A model generated the notes under the pieces. The model made no database searches. It was not told the DNA's origin and worked only from the letters and a program-made list of their open reading frames with translations. Of a DNA stretch of 64,000 nucleotides, positions 33,217 through 44,229 are shown one piece after another; position 1 is the stretch's first letter, and each line of letters begins with the position of its first letter. Origin of the DNA: Buxus sempervirens (Eukaryota > Streptophyta > Magnoliopsida > Buxales > Buxaceae); the NCBI GenBank assembly GCA_947561395.2, contig OX387187.1, forward strand, positions 30,237,829 through 30,301,828, in the 5' to 3' direction. A program made the position numbers and the translations under genes.

Positions 33217-35013
33217 GGAGCCTCCTCCTCAAGCAAATGGGACACAACTCTTGTTTTGAATTCTCGCAAAGAAGAACTCCAAGAGAAGAAGAAAACCGCT
33301 GTGGAATCGCCTCCAGCACTCAGGTAAGCCTCAACTTTTCTTTTTATTTTCTGTCTTTACATTCCTAGATTTAGATCTCTTCTTCTACCTTTCTGTAGTG
33401 TAAAGCCTTCTTTGTGTGTGGAAATCCTTCCCCGGCTCAAAGTATCTCAAGACTCCCCTAGCCGTAAAACGTGAAGGCGGATCTAGGAGAAACGAGACTG
33501 GGGATTGACCCTAGTGCTAGAACCTATGTAGCATAAGGCCTTTTTGAATGATTGAAAACCGTTCCATATTCAAAGTACCCTTGATTATCTTAAAGAGAAC
33601 AGAGGGAAACGATAATGGAACGGAACCCTAGGCTATGCTAGAACCTATTTTGTTGAATCTATATGCATGTGTATGGATCTTGCTTGGTTTTTTTCACTTT
33701 TGCACACAAATCACTATTTTGGCGGGATAGGCTCATATTTGGGGTTTATTGCATTTATTGTGATAAAACTCAAATAAATGACCTCAATCAATTCTGGAGC
33801 GTTTTTAAATGTTTTTCAAGGGTTTTGGATTCATCTCACACGAATCACACACTTTTTGTCAATTTTCGGATTTGGTTTTCTTCAAAAGTGGCTTAGCTTG
33901 ACAGCACCTGTACCCTTACTTCGGACGTCCGTAACTTCATCATCCGGATGAATTTTGGGGCGATTCCAGAACCATGGGAAAGGTGAGGCTGTCTAGTTTA
34001 TGTCCACCAAATTTCATGAATTTCTATCTAGCCGATTTTTGACACTTCTCTGTCGAAGTTAAGTGGACAGTTCAGGTCCAAGTACAGAACTTGTCACTTC
34101 GACGGACCGCCATGTGTTCGTTTTAAGTCAGATTCGAGTGATTTTTATTTCTGGGTACTCCTTTTTGAGTCTATTTTCAAATACAGTTGGTTTCATAATT
34201 TTTGGATTCCATTTGAATTATTGGTAGCCGATTTACTCAGAACTGCTCATTTGCATTTTTCTGGGTAAATCTGTGATCTTCGGGGCCTGTTCGGGAGACC
34301 ACCCAAGGCACATCCGAAGGGATTTTTGTATGAGGCTAGTTTCTGTTGAAAGATGGCCATATAGACTTCAATCACACCAAATTTCGTGGATTTCTATGTA
34401 GTGGATTTTTCTAGACAATTTTCCAAAGTTGCCCACTTACTACTTTTAAAAATCCCCAACAGCAACTTCAAAGGAGCATAACTCCTAGTTTTTTCATTGG
34501 AATGAAGTGAAATTTTGCATGAGACTCTTATTTACCCTAATCTTTCAAATAGATTTGGTTTGGTTCAATTCAGAATTGGATTTGAATGATTTTAAGGCAA
34601 ATGGCATACTTTTTACCGAATTTTCCGGATTTGATTTAACTTGGTTTTATGCAACCTCTACTTTGATTTCCATCTTTTGAAATACTCCAGAAGTGATATT
34701 GACATAAGAGAAGATCTAAAATCCATTTGGATCTTCATGTGAAAATATCATATATTGTTCCTTTTTCAAGGTTTCTCATGATTTTTAGCAAGCTTTCTTA
34801 CTTTGTTTTTTGCATGAATATACACTTGGCAACCACTTCATGTGGATGAATGGGGGTGCCTAACACCTTCCCCCGTTCATAATCTAATCCCCTTACCCAT
34901 CTCTGGATTTGATTTTCAAGTAGGGTTATTTTTATCCTAGAATTTGTCTTTTGGCTATCTTTGCCTACTTTTGAATTCTTTGGTGTCCATTCTCACCCCA
35001 AAATCATGAATGG

Positions 35014-35070
35014 TGGCGACTCTCCCAATTTTTGCGTTGAGCCCGTGTGTTGACGGAGGGACGATCACTC
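35014..35070 (+). other. primer binding site (tRNA-Arg type) and leader stub of Tat element
   Basis: TGGCGACTCTCCC begins 7 bases after the LTR end. TGGCGACTC-type primer sites, matching tRNA-Arg, are characteristic of Tat/Ogre elements. About 45 more bases follow before the LINE zf-RVT region resumes, so the rest of the element is deleted. Confidence 0.65.
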
Positions 35071-35946
35071 CGGTGATTTTTTCCCATGTCTCACAACTAC
35101 ATGATTGTGTTCTTTGTGGTATGGAGCCTGAATCCAGCTATCACCTGTTTGTGGAGTGCTCCTTCACTAGAGCCCTCTGGTTTGCTGCCAATGGAGGTTT
35201 CTTGGACAGAACTGACGTTAACCACAGCATCAATCAATGGTGGTTTCAAAGATTGCAGGAAAATACGGCATATCCCAATCAGACAGCTAGATGGGCATTA
35301 CTGTGTTGGACTGTTTGGCTGTCATTCCCAACATCCATCTGAGTCTACGCCATCTCCTTTCTATGCAGGAGGAAATGGAGAAGACCTTCAGCAAAGAACA
35401 AAGGAGACACAGTAAAGAAGAAATTTCTGTTCGCTGGTCGCTTCCTAAAGGCACTAATGTGAAATAAATGTTGATGGAGCCGCCCGTGGAACTGTGGGGA
35501 GAGCAGCTTGTGGAGCTATTTGTAGAGGATCCGACGGCCAATTTGTAGCGGCAATAGCGCATGATTTGGGTATCACCTCATCTCTAGTGGCAGAGGCGCA
35601 CGGCTTACTGGAAGGAATGAAGCTTGCCATTCATAGAAGGGAGAAGAGGGTTGAAGTGGAAAGTGATTCAACGTTAATCATAAAGTTCATGAACGAGGCC
35701 ATTGCAGTCCTCCCATGGTCAATCTCTAACATTCTGGAGGAAGCCAAGTCCCTGTGTTACTGGTTTGATTTCATTTCCTTTTCTCACATTTTCAGGGAGG
35801 CGAATAGAGCTGCTGACGCTCTAGCCAACTTCGCCCTTGATGAATTTTCCTGTTTCTGGGTTGGTGTGCAACCTTCTTTCCTTTCCCCCATCATTTTTGC
35901 TGATTTCATGGGGGAAACTTCTGTTAGAACTATCAGCGTTTTTTGA
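35070..35946 (+). pseudogene. LINE ORF2 zf-RVT end and RNase H domain
   Basis: After the insertion the zinc-binding motif continues (SQLHDCVLCGMEPESSYHLF, then VECSFTRALWF). A degraded linker with frameshifts follows. From about 35462 a plant-type RNase H (RVT_3) reads NVDGAARGTVGRAACGAICR, SSLVAEAHGLLEGMKLA, VEVESDS and SHIFREANRAADALANFA, giving the D-E-D-D pattern. It ends with a stop at 35944-35946. Such a C-terminal RNase H is normal for plant L1 elements. Confidence 0.88.
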
Positions 35947-35984
35947 GTAAATATACAGTTTCCGTTTTGTCTACCAAAAAAAAA

Positions 35985-37042
35985 GGTAAGGCATATGAAA
36001 ATATGGACACAAGGTGGACACAGGCGTTGGTAGTCCTATTCTAAAGAGCCCATTAGAGCATAAGGAACAATGACATGACATAATTTGATTGGTGACAGAC
36101 TAGAGCGTTAAAGGAAACTCGGCAAAGGATTTCATCAAGGATGAAGCAACTTGAAATTCTTTTTTAACTTTTAATTTTTGGACTACACTAACAATTAGAG
36201 ATTCTCCCATATAAATTGAATATTTATTTACTTAACGATCACCCTTCATAATATTTCATAACATTTTTACCCCTAAGTTATCTTACAAGGCTAAAAACTC
36301 AATGACAAATTTATTTTAAGAAAAATAGGTGTCACAAAATTTAATTTTTCCAAGGCGCTATGCAAACTAAGAGCAAAATTTGGTAATTCTGCTGGGCACT
36401 AGAAATTTGGTTTCTAGATCAGATCCAAATTCGAATTCGACGAAGCCAATGGAACTAACCCTAGGAAAGAGAGAAGAACCTCTATCATGGTGGAAGTATG
36501 AAAATGCTGGTTGATTAATGGGTTATTAGAAAAGGAGAAATTATGGTTATTAAAGTTTCTTAAATGATACTTATCTCTATTGTTAGACTAATAAAATGTA
36601 ATTTGACTATTTTATCCTTTATCAATTTTTTATTTCAAATAAGAAAATTTTAAAAACAAAATCGTGCACCCACGATTTTTAAATCAATTATTAAGACTTT
36701 TAAGCCTTAAAATTTTATTTTTTAAGAAAATCTCTAAATCATATACTTTTTGTACTTAAAAGAAGAGTAAATTTGTCAAAACATATTTAAATTTTGATAA
36801 ACTTTGTACAAAATAGAGGGATATGAAGCAGACGACAAAAGATACAAAGGAGGCAAGTATCATTTCAAAAAACCTTAGGGGAGGAATCTGTAGTTGTCAA
36901 GAACTAAAATGGAAGCAAGTGTAATTTCTCTAAAATAAAAAATAAGAAAATGGTTCTACTTTCAAAGTTTAAACACCTCCATTATAACAGATCGAACCTA
37001 GCTAGGCTCAACATTTTCTTTAGAGATTTCTGACGAAAGGAT
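35985..37042. other. gene-poor stretch before the ankyrin pseudogene
   Basis: AT-rich; no domain or RNA gene. The last about 40 bases (TTTAGAGATTTC...) match the 5' leader of the intact paralog (TTAGAGATTTCAGAGG at 22141). Confidence 0.5.
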
Positions 37043-38180
37043 ATGCAAAAAATAGACCCGGGGTTCAAGAAGGTTGCAAAGACTGGAGACGTTGATAGTC
37101 TGTACTCATTGACTGAGCAAAACCCCTCCATTCTTGACGGTCTTGATGCACTCCAGTTCGTTGATACTCCCCTGCATATAGCAACAAGGGATGGGAAAAC
37201 CGATTTTGCGATGGAGATTGCGAATTTGAAGCCTTCTTTGGCCAGAAATCTAAACCTAAAAGGGCTTAGTCCCATGCATCTGGCTCTGCAAAAGGGACAC
37301 TGGAGCATAGCAAGAGGGCTGGTGCTAGTTGACAAAGAGCTCGTCCGTGTCAAAGGAAGAGGAGGGAGAACTCCACTGCACGAAGTGGCTTCTACTGGGA
37401 ATTCAGCTTTGTTGAGCGTCTTTCTCAATGCTTGCCCAGATTCTGTTGAGGACAAGACAGTTCAGCTCGAGACTGCTCTTCACCTTGCCGTGAAATCCAG
37501 CAAGTTGAAAGCGTTTTTTGCTTCTATTGGAATCACTCAGAAAGCAAGATAAAAGTGAAATCCTGAGCTGGGAGGATAACCATGGCAACACCGTGTTGCA
37601 TCTAGCAACCTCAAAAAATCAGCACAAGGTTGGCTTGGCTTGGCTTGTTGAGATCGTATTGAGGCACTTTGATTTACATAAATATGCCTTCACTTATCAG
37701 CTTAATATGAGGTGTGACTAACTTTGTGGGGTGAGTTTGCATAAGCATTTATTTGTGTTTTGGGGGGTTCGTCGTCTCTTCTCGTGGTGTGGGGGTGTTG
37801 CGACATCGTATTTGGGGCTATTATGATCCTAGATGTTAAGTGTTTAACTGATGAAGTCTTCATAAGCATTGGGCTTTTGGAGCAACATTTAGGCACCTAA
37901 TGGTCCTCATAAGCCTTCAAGGGTTTGCAAGTAAATCCCATGAATTCAGAGGGATTGACAGCCCTGGACATGTTGGAAGAAGGTGCAAGCAGATAAGGGT
38001 AAAAGCTGAAGCTAGCGAGCCTCTTCCGTCGAGCCGGAGCTTTAAAGTCCAAGGAGATTTTATCTGATAAGAGTGGCTTAGTGTATGCGAAGGCGCATGT
38101 CCGAAGGACTCTCTTTTCATGGAACTCCATCAGCTACTTCCAATACAATCCGTATAAAGACTCCCCTGATAGTGTGCACA
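37043..38180 (+). pseudogene. ankyrin-PGG pseudogene, 5' part
   Basis: Paralog of the gene at 22176-24509, with one ankyrin exon instead of two. Residues match closely (DTPLHIATRDGKTDFAMEIA, GRTPLHEVASTGN). One extra T in the T-run at 37513-37519 shifts the frame before HGNTVLHLAT. The donor equivalent is at about 37628. After an intron-like stretch, coding similarity resumes near 37920 (QVNPMNSEGLTALDMLEEG) with two in-frame stops (TAA GGG TAA), then SLFRRAGALKSKEILSDKSG. It is cut by the CACTA element at 38181. Not functional. Confidence 0.9.
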
Positions 38181-38500
38181 ACTACAAAAAAAGTCTTTTT
38201 ATTACGGCACTTCAAAAGTGCCCTTATAATATAGAAAAATTCCGTTATAACATATAATGACATTTTGATAAAGTGCCGTTTCAAGTAGTGTTGCATTATG
38301 TTATAGCGACAACTTATAACGACACTTTGGAATATGCCGTTATAAAGTGACTTTTTACGGCATTTAAAAATGCTGTAAAAATATAAGCTATTACGTCATT
38401 TTTTTAAAGTGTCGTAATAAAATTTATCAACAGTTGAAGGCTTTTAACAGCAACCACCAAATGCCGCTAAAAGTATATTAATTTTAAAAAAAATTTAACG
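38181..38500 (+). repeat. left subterminal repeats of the CACTA element
   Basis: Repeated motifs such as TTATAACG, GTGCCGT, ACGGCATTT and AAGTGTCGT occur in both orientations. Subterminal motifs like these are where CACTA transposase binds. Confidence 0.7.
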
Positions 38501-39396
38501 GCAACCACCAAATGCCCCTCTCCTCTCTTCACAGCCCCCCAAATTTATCAACAGTTGAAGCCTTTTAAAGCATTCAAGATTTTGCAGGGAATTCCAGGTA
38601 GGAGAAAATTTGCAGCCCCTAGCAACCTGTTGACAATTGATTCACATTCCATTCAACAAAATATCAGAGCTTTGCATTTTTGGTCCGAATTCACTCTTGT
38701 AGTTTTGATTTTTAATATAAAAACACAATTCAATGATATTACTCATCAAGTCAGTAAAAGGACCAGAAACAAGTGCAGATCTTGTTGAGCAGGAGCAACA
38801 GACCTCACTTTTAGCATTTTTAATGCAAAGTGGCTGTGCTCAGACTCAAACTTGTGTTCTCAAACCTTCAATATCTTGCCAATGGATGAATCCAAGAAGC
38901 CAGGCAGGGAGAGGAGCCGAAGCGTATGACCCTATGAAAAAAAAATCCAGATGTCATATTTATATCCATCAAATTTGTGTAACTTCTAAAGTATACTTAC
39001 TGTTGGAGCTGTATCAAAAACTATCCGGGTAAAACATACTATACTCTGGTGATTCAACAAATTGCATAACCTAGAAAGAAGTTGTATTGTTAGGAAGGAA
39101 TCAACAACAATAGTGGAAAAACCAGAGGGAGGATAATCCAGAGAAACAAAATCATAATGTAAGGGAGAAAATATATGCCTTGGAAATTGCAATAGCTTCA
39201 TCTAAACCAGGGGGAGGCGTGTCCAGCAACTCGCCTAGCTTTAGTTCTCCTAACTTTGATAAATGAAAAGACTAAAGTTAGTTCAGATGAAGCAAAGAAT
39301 ATGAAGCAAATACCTCAAGCTTTCTCGGGGTTTATCTATTACAGTGTTGCCAATTAGCTACATATAACAGAGACTTTATGTATGCAGATATATTAC

Positions 39397-39501
39397 CTGG
39401 ACAATTATGAGATGTTTGTAGAGGGCTTTATCAAATACCTCAAGAGCAAATAGGGGAGAATCTGGTCCTTCAACTGGTACTAATGTCCCCCCAGTCAGAT
39501 C
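39397..39501 (-). pseudogene. exon-like coding block inside the CACTA element
   Basis: On the minus strand exactly 35 codons lie between AG (39502-39503) and GT (39395-39396): LTGGTLVPVEGPDSPLFALE then VFDKALYKHLIIVQ. The clean phase-0 borders and ordinary amino-acid use suggest a genuine exon, probably from a captured host gene. I do not recognise the protein. It bears no resemblance to CACTA transposase. Confidence 0.5.
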
Positions 39502-40048
39502 CTATAAATAATATAAAGGATTCAATATAAGCGTGATAACAAGAAATCAAATGGATATTTATAGAATGAATTAAACTATAATGCTAGAATTGAATTTTGG
39601 GCAGAAGAGAGCATATTCATAGAATAAATCAAACTATAATGCATGTGAGAATTGATGTTGCACATATCTACCCCTTTTAAGTCCTTGATACCTTTAAATG
39701 AGCCACACTAATCAAAAGTACAAAGCCTAGTCATGCATTTGAGGGTTAAATAATCAGACCTGAGTTGTCTCTTAGCACCAATACATATTTTAATTAAGGC
39801 CTAGTGGAAGACCTAAACAGTGGTCAAGGATAAGGATCTCTGTGACCCAATTCTTGCTTGAATAGCTACAGTATTGAAACAGAAAAAGAAATCACTTTCC
39901 AAGTTCAATGTTACATAAAAGAGCGACATAGAAACTGTCTTCAAAGGAAAACAGGCATGCATTGGTTGTGAAAAGTTAAAAAGATTCAGGCCAATCAATG
40001 AAAAATAAAAAATAAATATGGTTGCATGAGAGTTTAACTGGCAAATAC

Positions 40049-40129
40049 CTTTTTAAAGGAGCAACCACCGCTGCCTCTAGCTTCAAAGAAGATCGATCAA
40101 TATCAGCTCCCACTTCACTCAGGTCTAAT
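40049..40129 (-). pseudogene. second exon-like block inside the CACTA element
   Basis: On the minus strand 81 bases between AG and GT read LDLSEVGADIDRSSLKLEAA then VVAPLK. It could be the exon upstream of 39397-39501 in the same captured gene. Function not recognised. A further candidate with AG/GT borders at 40841-41026 has a stop codon near its end and is weaker. Confidence 0.4.
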
Positions 40130-41257
40130 CTGTTCAACATAATGATCATCAGGTCAAGTAGTTCCAATTAAATGCAGTCCTAATATTTTGGTTTCACCAA
40201 AATATTGTCATACAAAAATCAATTTAGAAAAGATCAAGTATGCTATAATAAACTATAAGATTCACAGGACTTTAAAGAAGTGTGTTGACAAAATTCTTCT
40301 CAAATCAGAATATATTATTATTTCTTATGTGTTTCTCCATCATTCATATACTTCTAGCTATTTGCAAGCAATACATGGGTGAATTAAGAAGTTGGCACAT
40401 TCAGAACAGAGTTCCCAATATATTTCAGAACATGAACAGCAGCATTAAGTCAAAAGAGAACATGGAAAGAGAATTGAACCTAGTGAAGGTTAGAAAGGTG
40501 TAGCAGCTGTACTACCTCATTTCTAAGTCTATGGTGAATGTGTTTCATTTCTAGTTTAAATTTTGTAAAATCATTTATACAAATTTTAAGTGCAAGAAAA
40601 CATATAAATGAAAAGGAAATTCCTTTTCATGAAACTTGGCAAAGCCTTGATCCTACCTACCCCATATGCACCTGTGCTTTATATTATTGTAATTGAATAG
40701 AAGTTTGAACTACTACTTTTTATCTAATTTTTTATGAACAACAAAATAATGAATCTAAAATCTGATTACTATGATATGCAGAGAGTTGAAAAGTACTCCT
40801 CAAAAAGTTTGTAGGATCTGGTCTTATGAAGATAAATTACCTCCTGTTATGGAAGACCGTGGCAGAAATATCCCATGTAGTATCCCACCTGCTTTATCAG
40901 GTGCCCTACAACAAAGCTGAATTGGAGGTCTGATAAATTATGACAGTAAGTAAATCTTGGGAAGAATGATGACTGAGAGAGGTAAAACTTAGATGCCTCT
41001 AGCAGTGAACTGTTCCACACCTTATGCTGTCCAAGCAAAGAAAATGCAAAACAGGCAATCTGATCTAACAATTCAATGGCATATGATGTATAATTTATTA
41101 AATAGAAATACATTTCAAACACAATGCAAAAAAGGTAATATGGAACAACTTGAATACAAACCTTGTGAAATATTTATATTAAATTTTTTTTTTTTATTAA
41201 TGTTCTGCTCCTAGCAAACCAAGAATTGGGAATTATGGGACAGAACTTAAAACAAAA

Positions 41258-41325
41258 ATTAGAAATGGCATATGAGATCATTGCACATAATATTAGAAAT
41301 GGCATATGAGATCATTGCACATAAT
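41258..41325 (+). repeat. 34-bp tandem duplication
   Basis: Two identical copies of a 34-bp unit containing AGAAATGGCATATGAGATCA, starting at 41258 and 41292, inside the CACTA element. Confidence 0.9.
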
Positions 41326-42169
41326 ATTAAGCAAAACAGAACATCGATAATATGATTTACCCAAAAAAATAATACATACGCTTTACAGAAAATAAAATGA
41401 AAAAACCGGATATGTCGGTGACTAACTAGACCCAACAATGAACAACATACACTATGTATATACCTGGGTAAGAAACTTAGATATATAATTAATCCATTAA
41501 TGATAAAAATTAATACACTATGTAATACTGCAAAATGGTTATTAGTGCTGAACTGTGGAACAACTTTGGTAGCACATTTGGTATGGTCTTCTGCTTGCAT
41601 GTTAAATTCTCTTTAACCAAATCTCAAATCTGTAGACTGAAAACCTTTTTGGTTTACCTCATTGTCGTGTACATCCATTCCAATAATTCTGCTCTTTTTT
41701 GTTTGGAGATTAAAACTGTGTGGTCTGAGCCTAACATAAATGGTTATTGTTTTTTCTAAACTATGTTTCAGAATTGCAATGCACATGCACAGGTATTAGG
41801 GACGCAGTTCCTACTTCCGAATTTTGTTTTGTCAAGAGTCAAGTAGATTTTCTATAATTCCTACAGTAATATGTCAGACGCACCTCCTTCTCCTCTGACT
41901 CAAACCAGAGACCTTAACAATCTGAAAAAAAGGAAAATCAGAAAAACATGTAAGGAAGCTGACCTGTCACGTATTCCCACTGACTCCTTCTGCAGATTCT
42001 TCGACTAACTTCAAAGGAGGGACAATCGGCCGAGCATACAGAAATGTAACCACGTCCGGCGTGCAGGCCCAAACAAGGGATTTAGTAGGCAATGAGGAAG
42101 AATTGAGAGTAAATTCAAAGGAAATTGACTGCAAAAGTTAGGTTTGTAAAAAAAATAAAAAAACAATCA

Positions 42170-42500
42170 CACGATTACCTCGACGCAGACGAGAGAGGAA
42201 GATAAGGCTTGCTTGATTGCAGTAAAGCTCGATCGGGAGAGAGGAATCAATCAGGTGATTACCTCAACACATACGAAAGAGGAAGTGAATACATGCTTGC
42301 TCGATGAAACGCTTGATCGGAAGAGAATCGCGGAGATGATGAGCGAGATGAGGATTAGGGCAGAGTCGAATGGGAGACTCCTTAGGGCGAGGGACAAAGT
42401 CGAAAATAGGATTAGGGCAGAGATGAGGAATAGAGCAGAGTCGACAAAGTCGAAAATAGGATTAGGGCAGATTGCGACCTGTGAGCGAAGATTGTGACTT
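42170..42500 (+). repeat. purine-rich degenerate tandem repeats in the CACTA interior
   Basis: ATTACCTCGACGCAGACGAG... recurs as ATTACCTCAACACATACGAA... (about 75-bp unit). ATAGGATTAGGGCAGA recurs three times at 42350-42470. It resembles an untranslated first-exon region, but no gene is assigned. Confidence 0.6.
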
Positions 42501-42914
42501 GGGAGCGAAGATTGCTGACGAAACTTATATGTCGTTGAGGAATAGATCGGAGGCGCTTTTGGAAGGCGACATCTGAGGTCGATTCATATGGTCTGCTCCG
42601 TCAGTCGGCAACGGCACCCACTATTGCAGCCCAAAGGTCCATGTTTCGTCACTAACAGAGAAGGAGAGAGGGAGAGAGAGCAACTGAACGATTGAGCGAG
42701 GAAGAGAGGTTAGAGTGGATGCTTTGATGAACTAGGAGAATTGGGACCAGGAGAGGATTGGTTTCTCCCTTCTTTTGGCTTTCGGAGCCTTGGTTTAATT
42801 TAGATCGGTTTTCCGTTCGAGTCGGTTCAAGAAAGGCCCTAACCACAAAACGAACCAAACTAGATAGTAACCAAACCAAAATGAAAAGACCAAACTAAAC
42901 TACATAATTGCAGT

Positions 42915-43235
42915 AATGATTTGTTTAATAGAGGCATTTTTTTTATAAATGCCGTAATAATTTGCTTTATAACTGCATTTCTTAAAAAATGCTGTAACAA
43001 ATTGTTTTATAGGGGCATTTAATTAGATAATGCCTTAATAAATTATTTTATAGCGACATTCATTAGGAAAATGCCGTAATAAATCATTTTATAGTGGCAT
43101 TTTTCTAGGAAATGCCGTAATAAATTGTTTTATAGTGGCATTTTAAAAAAAAATGCCGTATTAAGGCACTTATAAGGGCACTTTCATATAAATGCCCTTA
43201 TATTAGTGTCGCTTTATCACCTTTTTTTCGTAGTG
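42915..43235 (+). repeat. right subterminal tandem repeats of the CACTA element
   Basis: Six or so degenerate copies of a roughly 42-50 bp unit: TTTTATAGTGGCATTT, a spacer, then AAATGCCGTAATAAATT. Arrays of this sort are typical of CACTA ends and can pair with the left-end motifs. Confidence 0.8.
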
Positions 43236-43834
43236 GCAGTGCACTTCTGGTGGTCGTGGGGCTGATCACCACCGCCACTTACGAATCGGGGATCACCCCT
43301 CCCGTCGATAATTGGCAGCACAACTTCAAACCCGATCATAACAGCAACATCACGTTTAATGGGAGATGACTTGCCGGACCCTTTGGTCTAAGCTATAGAG
43401 ACTTTCAATTTTATGGCTACTTGTTTCTCAACTCTTTGGGGTTTTACATGTCTCTTGCAATGCTGATGATCCTCACAATGGGTTTCCCTCTGCAAGCTGT
43501 GCTGGTATTCGCTCTACTGTCCATGGTGGGGAATTATAGTTATTCACTGCTAAGTATAGCACCACAAGGACACCCTATATTCTTCTTTCTTTTCAGCCTT
43601 GTTTTGCCAATTCTCTACACATTCTGTCTTCTGCGTGGGAACTAGTGCAATACGCAGCAAAATTGTTGTGGATATTTGCCCACAGATCAATTTATGGACA
43701 AGATCCAGAAGATGTTGAGCAACAGGTGAATGATGTTAGGGATGCAGACTCCTCCATGGAAACAACAGGTGAATCAAGGAAGTGCCCATTGGTAAGGGAT
43801 GCAGACTCTAAGTCCGTAAATTTGGGTTAATTGA
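43236..43834 (+). pseudogene. ankyrin-PGG pseudogene, 3' part (PGG domain)
   Basis: Continues the pseudogene after the CACTA element: LLVVVGLITTATYESGITPP, then NSLGFYMSLAMLMILTMGFP and FFFLFSLVLPILYTF, matching the membrane segments of the intact paralog. A TGA (TTTAATGGGAGATGAC, about 43367) and a TAG near 43645 break it. The last part (QVNDVRDADSSMET) matches the intact gene's C-terminus. Confidence 0.9.
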
Positions 43835-43861
43835 CTAGCTAGCTAGATGCATCTGTTTTTA

Positions 43862-44216
43862 TGTGACATCCTGGCTGTCTGAGTGGGCGGCTGTGATGTG
43901 GGCGGGGTGAAAGACCTGAGCGAGCTACCACAGTGGCGAGCTACCAGGCGAGGATGTGCATATGGTTGGGAATCCCAAAACGCTCGGGGATGCTATAAGT
44001 AGTCTTAAGACCCCCAAATTAGCAAGAGGCCTTTTAAGGAACAACACGGGACTAAATCCCTTGGGAACCCTAAAGTTAAGCGTGCTCGGGTGGGAACACT
44101 GCTAGGATGGGTGACCCCTGGGAAGTTTTCTCGTGTTGTCCTTGAGAACAAATCCGTGAGGGCCCGTGGGCCCAGAGCGGACAATATCTTGCTGGTTATG
44201 GGTCTGAGGCGTTACA
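43862..44216 (+). mobile_element. Cassandra-type TRIM solo LTR (355 bp)
   Basis: TGTGACATCC...GGCGTTACA, enclosing a 5S rRNA-like block, which is the defining feature of Cassandra retrotransposons. Flanks TTTTA and GTTTA are compatible with a 5-bp duplication with one change. The paralogous flank of the intact gene at about 24630-24645 has GTTTACTTGTC uninterrupted, giving the empty site. No primer site follows, so it is a solo LTR. Confidence 0.85.
44037..44143 (+). other. 5S rRNA-like block within the Cassandra LTR
   Basis: Contains AGTTAAGCGTGCTCGGG (Box A region of plant 5S) and AGGATGGGTGACCCCTGGGA (Box C region), ending in TCGTGTTG, all at 5S-like spacing. The first third is diverged. 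In Cassandra this block supplies Pol III promoter elements. It is not a functional 5S gene. Confidence 0.85.
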
Positions 44217-44229
44217 GTTTACTTGTCTT

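Larger units (their letters stand above)
32821..35006 (+). mobile_element. Ty3/gypsy Tat/Ogre-type LTR (2186 bp) inserted in the LINE
   Basis: Begins TGTAGACACCCC, the common start of Tat-lineage LTRs, and ends ...AAAATCA at 35006. It is followed by an Arg-tRNA-type primer site at 35014. It holds a TATA box (33209-33216) and a cluster of TATCCGG / CCGGATA motifs at 32910-33060. No gag-pol is present. About 60 bases of leader remain after the primer site before LINE sequence resumes near 35070, so this is not a clean solo LTR. No 5-bp duplication was found. Confidence 0.75.
28013..35984 (+). mobile_element. L1-type LINE, decayed, split by an LTR insertion
   Basis: Carries ORF1 (DUF4283 and CCHC) and ORF2 (endonuclease, RT, zf-RVT, plant-type RNase H), ending in an A-tail at 35976-35984. 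ORF1 and ORF2 overlap by ATGA at 29586-29589. The element is interrupted between 32821 and about 35070 by a Tat-type LTR. Several frameshifts and two stop codons break it. Bases after the A-tail (GGTAAGGCATATG) were not found at the 5' side, so no target duplication is confirmed. Without the insertion it would be about 5.8 kb. Confidence 0.9.
38181..43235. mobile_element. CACTA (CMC/EnSpm-like) element, 5055 bp, in the ankyrin pseudogene
   Basis: The right end read inward is CACTACGAAAAAAAGG. The left end is ACTACAAAAAAAG, apparently lacking the first C. Target duplication is 3 bp: GCA at 43236-43238 and ACA at 38178-38180 (a CpG-type change from GCA). This choice restores alignment with the intact paralog at 23949-23975. 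Both ends have dense subterminal repeats. No TNPD/TNPA-like transposase frame was found, so it is probably non-autonomous. The interior has exon-like blocks on the minus strand. Confidence 0.85.

Noticed and set aside
41258-41325. CRISPR-like direct repeats
   Set aside because: Just two adjacent copies without spacers, in a plant transposon.
44037-44143. Genuine 5S rRNA gene
   Set aside because: Only Box A/C regions are conserved; the 5' third is diverged and the block lies inside TG...CA LTR borders, as in Cassandra.
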